Both the position numbers and the translations under genes were made by a program. Below, in pieces: positions 15,799-25,344 of a stretch of 58,534 nucleotides of DNA. Source of the DNA: Limivicinus sp963617275 (GTDB taxonomy: Bacteria; Bacillota; Clostridia; Oscillospirales; Oscillospiraceae); NCBI GenBank assembly GCA_963617275.1, contig CAVENX010000013.1, positions 1 to 58,534 of the forward strand, given 5' to 3'. The notes under the pieces were generated by a model. That model was given only the letters and a program-made list of their open reading frames with translations. It was not told where the DNA came from and did no database searches. Numbering within the stretch: the stretch's first letter is position 1; each line of letters opens with the position of its first letter.

Positions 15799-17001
15799 TT
15801 ACTCGTTGATAGCAATAACAACGCCAGAACCAACGGTACGGCCGCCTTCGCGGATAGCGAAACGAAGACCGACTTCGATCGCGATCGGGGTGATCAGCTC
15901 AACGTCCATATCAACGTTGTCGCCGGGCATGCACATCTCAACGCCTTCGGGAAGGGAGATAACGCCGGTAACGTCAGTGGTACGGAAGTAGAACTGAGGA
16001 CGGTAGTTGTTGAAGAACGGGGTGTGACGGCCGCCTTCTTCCTTGGACAGGACGTAAACCTGACCCTTGAACTTGTAGTGGGGGTGAATGGACTTGGGAG
16101 CAGCCAGAACCTGACCACGCTCAACAGCCTTCTTATCAATACCGCGGAGCAGGCAGCCCACGTTGTCGCCGGCTTCTGCGTACTCGAGGGTCTTGTGGAA
16201 CATCTCGGTACCGGTAACGGTGGTCTCGGTGGGTTCGTCCTTAAGGCCAACGATCTCGACCTTATCGCCGATCTTTACGCGGCCACGCTCAACACGACCG
16301 GTAACGACAGTGCCGCGGCCGGAAATGGTGAAGACGTCCTCAATGGGCATGAGGAAGGGCATATCGGCCTTACGGTCGGGAGTGGGGATCCAAGAGTCAA
16401 CTGCGTCCATGAGTTCCTTGATGCAGGCATACTCGGGAGCGTTGGGGTCGTTGGACTCGCAAACGAGAGCGTTCAGAGCGGAACCGCGGATAATGGGGGT
16501 GTCATCTCCGGGGAAGCCGTAGAAGTCAAGCAGCTCACGAACTTCCATCTCGACGAGCTCGAGCAGTTCGGGGTCGTCAACCTGGTCGCACTTGTTCAGG
16601 AAAACGAGAACGGAGGGGACGTTGACCTGACGGGCAAGCAGAAGGTGCTCACGGGTCTGAGCCATAGGTCCGTCGGATGCGGCGATAACGAGGATAGCAC
16701 CGTCCATCTGAGCAGCGCCGGTGATCATGTTCTTGATGTAGTCAGCGTGACCCGGGCAGTCAACATGTGCATAGTGACGCTTTGACGTCTTGTACTCAAC
16801 GTGTGCGGTGTTGATGGTGATACCGCGTTCTCTCTCTTCGGGAGCCTTATCGATGGAAGAGTAATCAGTGTACTCAGCATCGCCGAGGAGAGCAAGATAC
16901 TTGGTGATAGCCGCGGTAAGAGTGGTCTTGCCGTGGTCGATATGACCGATGGTGCCGATGTTAACATGGGGCAGGGATCTGTCAAAAGCCTGTTTTGCCA
17001 T
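15799..17001 (-). CDS. tuf: Translation elongation factor Tu
   Basis: 400 residues, the normal EF-Tu length. The GTPase motifs are intact: GHIDHGKTT (P loop), DCPGHADY (G3), NKCD (G4). Domains 2 and 3 follow, ending GGRTVGSGVV. It delivers aminoacyl-tRNA to the ribosomal A site. A ttaggagga site precedes ATG at 17001. It is last in the order rpsL-rpsG-fusA-tuf, 34 bases after fusA, and is followed by a strong terminator. Confidence 0.99.
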   Translation of the reverse strand: MAKQAFDRSLPHVNIGTIGHIDHGKTTLTAAITKYLALLGDAEYTDYSSIDKAPEERERGITINTAHVEYKTSKRHYAHVDCPGHADYIKNMITGAAQMDGAILVIAASDGPMAQTREHLLLARQVNVPSVLVFLNKCDQVDDPELLELVEMEVRELLDFYGFPGDDTPIIRGSALNALVCESNDPNAPEYACIKELMDAVDSWIPTPDRKADMPFLMPIEDVFTISGRGTVVTGRVERGRVKIGDKVEIVGLKDEPTETTVTGTEMFHKTLEYAEAGDNVGCLLRGIDKKAVERGQVLAAPKSIHPHYKFKGQVYVLSKEEGGRHTPFFNNYRPQFYFRTTDVTGVISLPEGVEMCMPGDNVDMDVELITPIAIEVGLRFAIREGGRTVGSGVVIAINE

Positions 17002-17035
17002 GAGTTTATCCTCCTAAATAAAATTGTTAATAAAA

Positions 17036-19135
17036 TTAGAAATTGGCGTTTTTGAAATCGAAACCGCTCATAGGATGAATGAGCGCTTCCTGCAAACTCT
17101 TGGGCAGCTCGACAAAGTGGCTGGGCTGCATGGAATAGGTCGCCCTGCCTTGTGTTTTGCTGCGAAGATCGGTGGCATAACCGAACATTGTGGACAGCGG
17201 GACATCGCACTCTATCGTTGCGGTGCCGTTGAGCACATCGGTACCGGTTATCTGGCCGCGTCTTGAGTTGATGTCGCCCATAACGTCCCCCATAAATTCT
17301 TCGGGAGCAGTAACGGTAACGGACATTATCGGCTCAAGCAGGGTGGGGCTCGCCTTCTGGCAGGCCTCCTTGAAAGCCATACTGCCGCAGATCTTGAATG
17401 CCAGCTCACTGGAATCGACTTCGTGATAGGAGCCGTCCAGCAGCGTAGCCTTTACATCCACCACCTGGTAGCCTGCAAGGACGCCTGAGAGCATCGCTCC
17501 CTGGATACCCTGATCCACACAGGGGATGAATTCCTTGGGAATGGCACCGCCCGTGACCTTATTGATGAACTCATAACCCTTACCGGATTCGTTCGGCTCG
17601 ATCATAAGCTTCACGTGGGCAAACTGACCCTTGCCGCCGGTCTGGCGCACATAGCGCGTATCCACCGTGGCCGCCTTTTTGATCGTCTCCTTATAGGAAA
17701 CCTGAGGCTTGCCGACATTGGCTTCAACCTTGAACTCCCTGAGGAGTCTGTCCACTATGATCTCCAGATGCAGCTCTCCCATACCGGCAATTATCGTCTG
17801 GCCCGTTTCATCGTCCGTATAGGTTTTGAAAGTAGGGTCTTCTTCTGCCAGCTTTTGGAGGGCAATGGCCATTTTTTCCTGTCCCGCCTTGGTTTTGGGT
17901 TCAATAGCAACACGGATAACGGGGTCGGGAAATTCCATTGACTCAAGGATTATCTGATGCTTGTCATCACAGAGCGTGTCGCCTGTCGTGGTATTTTTAA
18001 GTCCCACGGCGGCGGCGATATCGCCGGAGTATACCCATTCGATATCCTCTCTGTGATTTGCGTGCATCTGAAGGATGCGGCCGACTCTTTCTCGCTGACC
18101 CTTGGTGGAGTTCATAACGGTCTTACCCGTTTCGAGCTTACCGGAGTACACGCGGAAGAAGCTCAGCTTACCCACAAAGGGGTCAGCCATTATTTTGAAA
18201 GCCAATGCGGAGAAAGGAGCATCGTCGTCAGCCTCTCTGTACATGACCTCGTCGGTTTTGGGATCCTTGCCTTCGATTGGAGGAATATCCAACGGAGAGG
18301 GCATATAATCCACAATTGCATCCAGCAGCTTCTGCACGCCTTTATTTTTATAAGAAGTGCCGCAGGTCACGGGAACGAGCTTCACCGCAACCGTAGCCTT
18401 TCTCAGAGCCTCACGGATCTTATCCGAAGGAACGTCTTCGCCTTCGAGATACATTTCCATTATCTCGTCGTCGAAGTCAGCCGCCGCCTCAATGAGTTTA
18501 TCGCGGTATTCCTGCGCAAGCTCAAGCATGTCTTCGGGGATCTCCTCAACACGCATGTCCTTGCCCAGATCGTCATAATAGACGTCCGCGTTCATATCGA
18601 CCAGATCGATTATACCCTTGAAGTCCCCCTCTTTCCCGATAGGGAGCTGAATGGGAACGGCATTGCATTTGAGTCTGCTGTGCACCATATCGAGCACACG
18701 GTAGAAATCTGCGCCGGTGATATCCATCTTATTAACGTATATCATACGCGGCACATGATAATGATCTGCCTGTCTCCAGACGGTCTCGGACTGAGGTTCG
18801 ACGCCGCCTTTTGCGCACAGCACGGTCACACATCCGTCAAGCACCCTTAAAGAACGCTCAACCTCGGCAGTGAAATCGACATGACCCGGCGTATCAATGA
18901 TATTGATACGTGTGTTGCGCCAGAAACAGGTCGTAGCAGCGGAGGTGATGGTGATACCTCTCTCTTTCTCCTGCTCCATCCAGTCCATTGTGGCACTGCC
19001 TTCATGCGTCTCGCCGATCTTGTAATTTATGCCGGTGTAGAAAAGAATACGTTCCGTAGTGGTAGTCTTTCCCGCATCGATGTGAGCCATGATACCGATA
19101 TTTCTTGTTTTCTCAAGTGAATATTGTCTGGGCAT
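17036..19135 (-). CDS. fusA: Translation elongation factor G
   Basis: 699 residues, typical for EF-G. G-domain motifs AHIDAGKTTT, DTPGHVDF and NKMD are present, followed by domains II-V. It catalyses GTP-driven translocation and, with RRF, ribosome recycling. It is embedded in the str operon, 36 bases after rpsG. It is distinct from the TetM-like EF-G paralogue at 30062-32653, which carries an extra nuclease domain. Confidence 0.99.
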   Translation of the reverse strand: MPRQYSLEKTRNIGIMAHIDAGKTTTTERILFYTGINYKIGETHEGSATMDWMEQEKERGITITSAATTCFWRNTRINIIDTPGHVDFTAEVERSLRVLDGCVTVLCAKGGVEPQSETVWRQADHYHVPRMIYVNKMDITGADFYRVLDMVHSRLKCNAVPIQLPIGKEGDFKGIIDLVDMNADVYYDDLGKDMRVEEIPEDMLELAQEYRDKLIEAAADFDDEIMEMYLEGEDVPSDKIREALRKATVAVKLVPVTCGTSYKNKGVQKLLDAIVDYMPSPLDIPPIEGKDPKTDEVMYREADDDAPFSALAFKIMADPFVGKLSFFRVYSGKLETGKTVMNSTKGQRERVGRILQMHANHREDIEWVYSGDIAAAVGLKNTTTGDTLCDDKHQIILESMEFPDPVIRVAIEPKTKAGQEKMAIALQKLAEEDPTFKTYTDDETGQTIIAGMGELHLEIIVDRLLREFKVEANVGKPQVSYKETIKKAATVDTRYVRQTGGKGQFAHVKLMIEPNESGKGYEFINKVTGGAIPKEFIPCVDQGIQGAMLSGVLAGYQVVDVKATLLDGSYHEVDSSELAFKICGSMAFKEACQKASPTLLEPIMSVTVTAPEEFMGDVMGDINSRRGQITGTDVLNGTATIECDVPLSTMFGYATDLRSKTQGRATYSMQPSHFVELPKSLQEALIHPMSGFDFKNANF

Positions 19136-19171
19136 TTACTGAACTCCTGAGGAAGATGAGCTTTTTTCAGA

Positions 19172-19642
19172 TTACCATCTGAAGTGTGCGAACGCCTTGT
19201 TGGCCTCGGCATTCTTGTGCATGTCTTCGCGTTTCTTGACGGAACCGCCGACATTGTTTACAGCATCCATGATCTCGCCTGCGAGGCGCTCTTTCATGGT
19301 CTTTTCGCCGCGCTTACGGGCATAGTCCACCAGCCAGCGGAGAGCCAGAGTCTGACGGCGGGCGGGTCTTACTTCGATAGGAACCTGATAGGTTGCGCCA
19401 CCGACACGACGGGCCTTAACCTCCAGAGCGGGCATGATGTTGTTCATTGCTTCGTTGAAAGCATCAAGGGGCTCTTTACCGGTCTTTTCCTTTATGATGT
19501 CGAATGCATCGTAAACGACCTTCTGAGCGACACCCTTCTTGCCGTCGAGCATAACGCCGTTGATAAGCTTGGTTACCAGAACGGAATTATACATAGGATC
19601 GGGCAAAATTTCTCTTTTGGGAACATTACCTCTTCTGGGCAC
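19172..19642 (-). CDS. rpsG: 30S ribosomal protein S7
   Basis: 156 residues from the GTG at 19642, which gives the canonical S7 start (PRRGNVPKREILPDP) and length. The site aaggaggg lies about seven bases before it. An in-frame ATG 18 bases upstream overlaps that ribosome binding site and is therefore rejected. It binds 16S rRNA in the small-subunit head. Second gene of the str operon. Confidence 0.98.
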   Translation of the reverse strand: MPRRGNVPKREILPDPMYNSVLVTKLINGVMLDGKKGVAQKVVYDAFDIIKEKTGKEPLDAFNEAMNNIMPALEVKARRVGGATYQVPIEVRPARRQTLALRWLVDYARKRGEKTMKERLAGEIMDAVNNVGGSVKKREDMHKNAEANKAFAHFRW

Positions 19643-19771
19643 GTAGCTTCCCTCCTTCATTAAAAAATGGGATCATCGGTACTCGGACAAACTGTCCGTT
19701 TGCGCCCCGAGGTCTATCCACATATATTATATAGATAAACGACAGGGCAAAATTTGCCGCTGAAGTTGAGT

Positions 19772-20197
19772 TTACTTCTTCTTTGCAGCCTTGGGCTTCT
19801 TTGCGCCGTACTTTGATCTGGCCTGCATACGACCGTTCACGCCCTGTGCATCGAGGGTGCCGCGGATGATGTGGTAACGGACACCAGGAAGGTCCTTTAC
19901 ACGACCGCCGCGGATCATAACCACGGAGTGCTCCTGAAGGTTATGGCCTATACCGGGGATGTAAGCGGTGACTTCGTAGCCGTTGGTCAGACGTACACGG
20001 GCGATCTTACGCAGAGCGGAGTTAGGCTTCTTAGGGGTAGAAGTACGGACTGCGGTGCAGACGCCTCTCTTCTGGGGAGAGCTGAGATCGGTTTCCTTGT
20101 TTTTAAGGGTGTTCAGACCCTTCTGCATTGCAGGAGAGGTGGACTTATAGGTGACCTTTTCTCTGCCCTTTCTTACCAGCTGGTTAAAGGTCGGCAT
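19772..20197 (-). CDS. rpsL: 30S ribosomal protein S12
   Basis: 141 residues from ATG at 20197, which is preceded by aaaggag at the right spacing. A longer frame to 20308 is not supported. It contains the conserved decoding loop TPKKPNSALRK and GGRVKDLPGVRYH. The lysine and aspartate positions where streptomycin resistance and RimO methylthiolation occur appear wild type (KPNS and GGRVKDLPG); the RimO enzyme is encoded at 38436. First gene of the str operon. Confidence 0.98.
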   Translation of the reverse strand: MPTFNQLVRKGREKVTYKSTSPAMQKGLNTLKNKETDLSSPQKRGVCTAVRTSTPKKPNSALRKIARVRLTNGYEVTAYIPGIGHNLQEHSVVMIRGGRVKDLPGVRYHIIRGTLDAQGVNGRMQARSKYGAKKPKAAKKK

Positions 20198-20314
20198 TGT
20201 ATTCTCCTTTCTTTCGTCGTCATGGAGATGCGCATTTTCTACACAAAAAGGGCAAATCCCGCCGCTTTTTTGTGCAAAATGAATACACGCATAGTTATCC
20301 CCACGCATTTGGAT

Positions 20315-20343
20315 ATATTAGCATATTTCACAAAATTAGTCAA
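20315..20343 (-). promoter_or_regulatory. Promoter of the str operon
   Basis: On the minus strand, TTGACT (20338-20343), a 17-base spacer and TAATAT (20315-20320). The leader to rpsL is about 110 bases and contains a weak GCACAAAAAAG/CTTTTTGTGT hairpin. I see no recognised ribosomal-protein autoregulatory structure. Confidence 0.7.
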
Positions 20344-20388
20344 GAAAATTTGTAGAAAAAATAGATATTTATTTTGCTTTAACAAGCT

Positions 20389-20423
20389 AAATCGGCGCCG
20401 AAAGCTGATTTTCGGCACCGATT
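20389..20423 (-). terminator. Terminator after the HtrA gene
   Basis: A stem AAATCGGCGCCGAAA / TTTTCGGCACCGATT lies some 65 bases past the HtrA stop and upstream of the str promoter. It separates the stress operon from the str operon. Confidence 0.7.
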
Positions 20424-20489
20424 CCGGATTTTTGTTTCGCTTGGAGAGCGCTGTCCTGTCATATCACGCAGGAGCAGCATTTTTGAATG

Positions 20490-21821
20490 TCAGTACAGAT
20501 CGTTCGTCTCCATAAGGGCGATTTCCATTTCGATGATCTCGCCGCCGCGCCATACCTTCATCGTAAGAGTATCGCCTACATTGAGCGCATCCTTTATCGC
20601 CTGTATCTCCGCAGTCGATTCGACCGGAGTACCGTTTACTTCGGTAATGACGTCGCCCTTCTGCATTCCCTTTGCGGCGGCGTCCGAATTTTCCTTCACC
20701 TCCGTGACATACACACCGGCAGGCATGCTATAACGCTCTCTCGCCTGTTCGGGGACGGCGCCGACCGTGATGCCGATCGACGGGCGGCCGAGAACCTTGC
20801 CGTGCTCAACAATTGAGCTGACGACGCTTTTCACCGTTTCCGACGGAATGGCAAAGCCTATGCCCTCAATGCTTGAATAGCTGGACATCATTTTCATGTT
20901 CGTTATGCCGATGACCTGCCCGGACATATTGAAAAGCGCGCCGCCGGAGTTGCCGGAGTTGAGAGCCGTATTCGCCTGGAGCAGCACCATACTGCGTCCC
21001 TTATAGCTGATGTCTCTGTCGATCGCGGAAATTATTCCGTTTGTCAGCGTCATTCTGAATTCCTCGCCCAGCGGGTTCCCGATCGCGGCGACTTCGTCGC
21101 CTACTCTGAGCCTACCGCTCTGCCCGAACTGTGCCGGTTCAAGCCCCTCGGCTTCTATCTTGAGCACGGCAATATCGCTTATCCCGTCTGCACCGACAAG
21201 AGACGCCTCATACTCCGTATCGTCGGCAAGCTTTACGGTGACCTTATTGCAGCCCTCGATCACGTGAGAGTTGGTGAGTATAAGCCCGTCCTCAGTGAGG
21301 ACAACGCCGGTTCCCCAGTAGTAGTTGGTAAAGGAAGCCTGCTGATAGCCGTATATGGCCACTATTGACTTTGAGCAGCTGTCATAAAGGTCTCCGAGGG
21401 ACATTTCATCGCCCTTTTCAGCCAACTCTATTTCAAAGGACGGATCATACTTGCTTTCCGGAATATCAACGTCCACGTTCGCGGAGGTGTCCTCATTCTT
21501 CTGATAAAAGCCGTCAAAAAAATCCTCGGCGGAATCCGGCATTTCGCCGTCTCCGTCCGCATCCTGCGTTTTTCCGCTGCCGTCGTCCCAGAGGAAGCCG
21601 TCGTCAAAGGTGCCGTTCATGTCCTCGTCGGCTCTGGCGCGGGCAAGTCTGGCGCTTATGACCGAAGTAGCGGCTATGAGGATCAGGACTATAAGCACAA
21701 TGCACGCAATGCGCCATGCTGATGTGCTTCTCCTGATCTTCCGCATATTTTCGGACATCTCTGCGCGGTCGTCTTCGGTGCTCCTGTACCATTCGCGCTC
21801 ATTATTCATATTGTTATCCAT
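20490..21821 (-). CDS. HtrA/DegP-like membrane-anchored serine protease with PDZ domain
   Basis: 443 residues. A cytoplasmic tail is followed by one membrane helix (about 36-58), an acidic linker, and a trypsin-like domain with triad His186 (TNSHV), Asp216 (SDIAVLK) and Ser292 (GNSGGAL). A C-terminal PDZ domain (about 345-435) follows. This is the Gram-positive HtrA layout: a surface protease/chaperone for misfolded exported proteins. It begins 15 bases after the histidine kinase gene, so RR-HK-HtrA form one operon, reminiscent of CssRS control of htrA in Bacillus. Here the protease gene is directly part of the regulator operon. Confidence 0.93.
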   Translation of the reverse strand: MDNNMNNEREWYRSTEDDRAEMSENMRKIRRSTSAWRIACIVLIVLILIAATSVISARLARARADEDMNGTFDDGFLWDDGSGKTQDADGDGEMPDSAEDFFDGFYQKNEDTSANVDVDIPESKYDPSFEIELAEKGDEMSLGDLYDSCSKSIVAIYGYQQASFTNYYWGTGVVLTEDGLILTNSHVIEGCNKVTVKLADDTEYEASLVGADGISDIAVLKIEAEGLEPAQFGQSGRLRVGDEVAAIGNPLGEEFRMTLTNGIISAIDRDISYKGRSMVLLQANTALNSGNSGGALFNMSGQVIGITNMKMMSSYSSIEGIGFAIPSETVKSVVSSIVEHGKVLGRPSIGITVGAVPEQARERYSMPAGVYVTEVKENSDAAAKGMQKGDVITEVNGTPVESTAEIQAIKDALNVGDTLTMKVWRGGEIIEMEIALMETNDLY

Positions 21822-21836
21822 TTTCTACCTCGAATA

Positions 21837-23261
21837 CTATGCAAGTTTAAGGGTAAACACAAACTCGGTCACGCCGTCCTCGCTTTTGACCGCTATATCC
21901 TCGTCGTGGCTGTTTATGATAGTCTTTACCAGATAAAGCCCCAAGCCAACACCGGATTTGTCCATGCTCCTTGACCGGTCGGATTTGTGGAATCGGTCAA
22001 ATATAAAGGGAAGATCGTCCGGCGGTATCGTCTCTCCGACGTCTTTGACGGAGACATACGCCTTTCCGTTGTCCTTATACAGGCGCAAAGTGATGCACGT
22101 TCCCTCGCCGGCGAATTTCACCGCATTGTCCAGAAGATTGTATATCACCTGCGTTATGGCGTCCTTATCCGCTATGACCATGATATGGTTGTCCGGAAGC
22201 TGCGGGTCAACATCAAGGTGCTTCTGCGTCGCCCTGCTCTCAAAGCTGAGCAGTATCTGCAAAACAAGCTCCGTCAGATCAAAGGCCGTGCGCTTTCCTG
22301 GGTCAGACGCTCTCGCCCTCATCTGGGACACATCCAGCATCTCCCGGACAAGTCTTGAAAGCCGCCTTGTTTCGTCGCGGATGCAGACAAGATATTTATC
22401 CTGCTCCTCGCGGCTTATTGTCCCGTCAAGTATACCATCGGCAAAGCCCGATATGGTCGTCATGGGTGTGCGAAGCTCATGAGAAATATTGGCGATGAAC
22501 TCACTTCGGCGCGCCTCCGCCTGTTCGAGCGAATCCGCCATTTTGTTGAACGATTCAATGAGTGCGCCCATCTCGTCGGTGGTATCCTCCTCCTGCCTGA
22601 CGCGCACGGAGAAATCGCCCCTTGCAAATTTTCTTGATGCCGCCGCCATTTCATCAAGCGGCCGCGCCATGCTTTTCGAGTATATGAGTGAGATCACAAG
22701 CGCCGCAGCAAAAACGGCGGCTGTCACGATAAGCCCGACGCTCAGAAACGACGACCACGCACCAAGCATGTTGTCGATCACGTTATTGATAAAGACATAG
22801 CCGCAGAGGGTGCTGCCGCTGCCCTCGTAAATCGGCATTGCCACGACATATCTGTTATTGTCAAATATTCCTCCGAGGTTGGTTATCTGGTTATAGCCGC
22901 CCTCGCTGTTTATCTGCGTCAGGATATCGCTGCCGATCACGGTACCGATATGCTTGCAGACCGGCGCCCTGTCCGAACAGTTCACAACGCACCCGTCGGT
23001 ATCGGCGATAAATATCTGGTTGCCGGTGGAGCTTGATATCGTGCTCAGCGCCATGCCCATCCGCCAGCTGTCAAGAGAATCGTTCTGCATAACGGCGGAG
23101 GCCATATGCGATACCTCTTTAGCGCTGTTCACCATGTCGGTCCTGTACTCATTGATCACATAATTGCGCCCTATCCCGACAAAGGAAAACGCAAGTATTA
23201 TAAAGCACACCGAAACCATTACGGCAGTCGCCACAAAGTTTCTCAAATATATGCTTTTCAT
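21837..23261 (-). CDS. Sensor histidine kinase (HAMP, two-TM)
   Basis: 474 residues. Membrane helices at about 10-32 and 170-195 enclose an extracytoplasmic sensor of roughly 140 residues. A HAMP domain follows, then the H box FIANISHELRTPMTTISGF with the phosphorylated His, and the ATPase domain (N box LLDNAVKFA, G boxes GVGLGLYLV). The G1 region reads VSVKDVGETIP, a somewhat unusual form of DxGxGI. It overlaps the response regulator by four bases (ATGA) and precedes htrA, so it probably senses misfolded or damaged surface proteins. Confidence 0.93.
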   Translation of the reverse strand: MKSIYLRNFVATAVMVSVCFIILAFSFVGIGRNYVINEYRTDMVNSAKEVSHMASAVMQNDSLDSWRMGMALSTISSSTGNQIFIADTDGCVVNCSDRAPVCKHIGTVIGSDILTQINSEGGYNQITNLGGIFDNNRYVVAMPIYEGSGSTLCGYVFINNVIDNMLGAWSSFLSVGLIVTAAVFAAALVISLIYSKSMARPLDEMAAASRKFARGDFSVRVRQEEDTTDEMGALIESFNKMADSLEQAEARRSEFIANISHELRTPMTTISGFADGILDGTISREEQDKYLVCIRDETRRLSRLVREMLDVSQMRARASDPGKRTAFDLTELVLQILLSFESRATQKHLDVDPQLPDNHIMVIADKDAITQVIYNLLDNAVKFAGEGTCITLRLYKDNGKAYVSVKDVGETIPPDDLPFIFDRFHKSDRSRSMDKSGVGLGLYLVKTIINSHDEDIAVKSEDGVTEFVFTLKLA

Positions 23262-23938
23262 AAGACTTCGAACTTATAGCCCACGCCCCAGACGGTTTTA
23301 AGGCTCCACTTATCCGAAACACCCTCCAGTTTCTCTCTTAGACGCTTGATATGCACGTCAACGGTTCTGGAATCGCCGAAATAATCAAATCCCCAGACCT
23401 CGTCAAGAAGCTGATTTCTTGTAAAGACCCTGTTGGGAGAGGATGCCAGATGATACAGCAGTTCCATCTCCTTGGGCGGCGCTTCGACTTTTTTCCCGTC
23501 AACGATAAGCTCGTATGAATCAAGATTTATCGTCAGCTTGTCAAACTCAAGCTTTTTCTCGACGGGCGCTTCTGAATCGGTGCGCCGCATGACCGCGTGC
23601 ACCCTCGCAATAAGCTCCTTCACGTCGAAAGGCTTTGTGACATAATCGTCCGCCCCCATCTCAAGGCCGCTTATCTTATCGTTCGTTTCGCCCTTGGCTG
23701 TCAGCATGATTATGGGAACGGAGGATTTTTCGCGTATCTCGCGGCAGACCTGCCAGCCGTCCTTCACGGGCAACATAATATCCAACAGCACAACGTCCGG
23801 CTGGAAAAGATCAAACATCGACTTCGCCTTGCCGCCGTCGGGGGATATCATGATCTCAAACCCATCCTTCCCGAGATAGAGCCGCAGAAGCTCGGCAATA
23901 TTGCTGTCATCCTCAACTATAAGCGCTCTTTTGTTCAT
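23258..23938 (-). CDS. Response regulator, OmpR/PhoB family
   Basis: 226 residues: receiver domain with acidic pocket Glu9-Asp10-Asp11 and phosphoacceptor Asp53 (LLDIMLP), conserved Lys (KPF), and a C-terminal winged helix ending in VWGVGYKFEVL. It is the first gene of the RR-HK-HtrA operon. Upstream on the minus strand there is a TATAAT-like box near 23995, and the start is preceded by cgaggagg. Confidence 0.95.
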   Translation of the reverse strand: MNKRALIVEDDSNIAELLRLYLGKDGFEIMISPDGGKAKSMFDLFQPDVVLLDIMLPVKDGWQVCREIREKSSVPIIMLTAKGETNDKISGLEMGADDYVTKPFDVKELIARVHAVMRRTDSEAPVEKKLEFDKLTINLDSYELIVDGKKVEAPPKEMELLYHLASSPNRVFTRNQLLDEVWGFDYFGDSRTVDVHIKRLREKLEGVSDKWSLKTVWGVGYKFEVL

Positions 23939-24072
23939 ATATCAAAGCCTCCTCGCTTTTTCGCCGTATTCAATCGGTTTTCTGCACGGTGTTATTATAC
24001 CCCGCTTTACATGATAATGGTTAAAAAAATGTAAATGTGTCGTTCATATATATTTCTTTGCGGTGCCGAAAT

Positions 24073-24108
24073 AAAACCGGCAGAGAGTGTCTCCTCCCTG
24101 CCGGTTTT
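24073..24108 (-). terminator. Terminator after ispF
   Basis: AAAACCGGCAG pairs with CTGCCGGTTTT, about a dozen bases past the ispF stop. It ends the long minus-strand housekeeping run that begins at 32653. Confidence 0.85.
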
Positions 24109-24120
24109 CACATTTGATCT

Positions 24121-24609
24121 TCACTCTGCCGCTTTTTCTATGAGCGATACGGCGTGGGCGGCAATACCGAGACCTTCGCCCGAAAAGCCGAGTCCCTCCT
24201 CGGTGGTCGCCTTTACGCTTACGCAATCAACCTCCACCCCCATTGCAGCGGCAAGATTCTCCCTCATATGCGCGATGAACGGCGCAAGCTTGGGGCGCTG
24301 CGCGATAACGGTGCAGTCGGCGTTGGAAACGGCGTACCCCTTTTCCCGAAGCTTAAGAACGACAGCTTTCAGCAGTTCTATGCTATCCGCGCCGAGGTAT
24401 CTGTCGTCATTATCCGGAAAGAGATGGCCTATATCGCCCATTGCCGCCGCGCCGAGCAGCGAATCCATAAGCGCATGAGTCAGCACATCGGCATCGGAAT
24501 GTCCCAGGAGTCCCTTTTCATACGGTATCTCAACACCGCCGAGAATGAGCTTTCTGCCCTCGGCAAGACGGTGCACATCATACCCGTGTCCTATCCTCAC
24601 TGTAATCAC
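24121..24609 (-). CDS. ispF: 2-C-methyl-D-erythritol 2,4-cyclodiphosphate synthase
   Basis: 162 residues, the normal IspF length. The signatures are RIGHGYDVHRL (metal ligands Asp and His near residues 9-11), the LLGHSDADVLTHALMD metal-binding motif and the C-terminal ATTEEGLGF segment. It cyclises CDP-ME-2-phosphate in the MEP isoprenoid pathway. It overlaps the 3' end of ispD by 32 bases, so the two are translationally coupled. Confidence 0.97.
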   Translation of the reverse strand: MITVRIGHGYDVHRLAEGRKLILGGVEIPYEKGLLGHSDADVLTHALMDSLLGAAAMGDIGHLFPDNDDRYLGADSIELLKAVVLKLREKGYAVSNADCTVIAQRPKLAPFIAHMRENLAAAMGVEVDCVSVKATTEEGLGFSGEGLGIAAHAVSLIEKAAE

Positions 24610-25321
24610 CCCTGCGTTTTATTATCTCCGACGCGACAAAAATGTCCTTTTCCGTCGTGAGCTTTATGTTATCCTCGTCGCCGTCTACCATGAACACCTT
24701 CACGCCCATCGCCTCTATCGCGGCGCAGTCGTCCGTGATCACACGCCCGTCTCGCACCGCCTTGGAAAGCGCGCCCTTTATAAGATCGGCACTGAACACC
24801 TGCGGGGTCTGGATGCGCACGGTGCTCTCCCTGTCCACGGTGCCTATGGCAAAGCCGTCTTCATCTACCGCCTTGAGCGTATCCGTGATTCTGACCGCAG
24901 GCGCCGCCGCCATGTATTTTGCCGCCGCGGAAACGGCGCTTTCAATTATATCCTCCGTGACAAACGGTCTCGCGCCGTCGTGTACGGCAATAAGTTCGGC
25001 ATCGCTTTTGACCTCCGACACACCCGCAAGCGAGGATTCGCTTCTCGTCGCACCGCCGAAAATCACCTTTGAAGTCTTTGATATGCCGTATTTCTTGCAC
25101 ATATCCGCAACTTCCATTATCTTTTCGCTTCTTGTGACCACAACTATCTCCTCGACGGCTTTGCAGTTTTCAAATGCAAGGAGCGTTCTTGCAAGGACAG
25201 GCATACAGCCCAGCTGCATAAAAAGCTTATCCTCGCCCATGCGCGTGGAATGTCCCGCGGCGACAATAACCGCAGAGCAGCGGGGTTCCTTCTTCTTAGC
25301 GTTAAACAGCTTTTCAAACAT
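24578..25321 (-). CDS. ispD: 2-C-methyl-D-erythritol 4-phosphate cytidylyltransferase
   Basis: 247 residues. The N-terminal nucleotidyltransferase motif AAGHSTRMGEDK (variant of the GxGxRMG loop), VHDGARPFV and the C-terminal TEKDIFVA segment identify IspD. It makes CDP-ME in the MEP pathway. It starts with MFEKLFNAKKKEP, about 15 residues longer than minimal forms. It sits 23 bases after mreB and overlaps ispF. Confidence 0.95.
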   Translation of the reverse strand: MFEKLFNAKKKEPRCSAVIVAAGHSTRMGEDKLFMQLGCMPVLARTLLAFENCKAVEEIVVVTRSEKIMEVADMCKKYGISKTSKVIFGGATRSESSLAGVSEVKSDAELIAVHDGARPFVTEDIIESAVSAAAKYMAAAPAVRITDTLKAVDEDGFAIGTVDRESTVRIQTPQVFSADLIKGALSKAVRDGRVITDDCAAIEAMGVKVFMVDGDEDNIKLTTEKDIFVASEIIKRRGDYSEDRTRV

Positions 25322-25344
25322 AATTGCCCGTATTCCTTCCTTAC

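Noticed and set aside
16024..16785. Long open frame on the plus strand opposite tuf (253 codons)
   Set aside because: It is the complement of a highly expressed, codon-biased tuf gene, has no ribosome binding site and shows no protein features.
17957..18850. 297-codon open frame opposite fusA
   Set aside because: An antisense shadow with low-complexity composition and no start signals.
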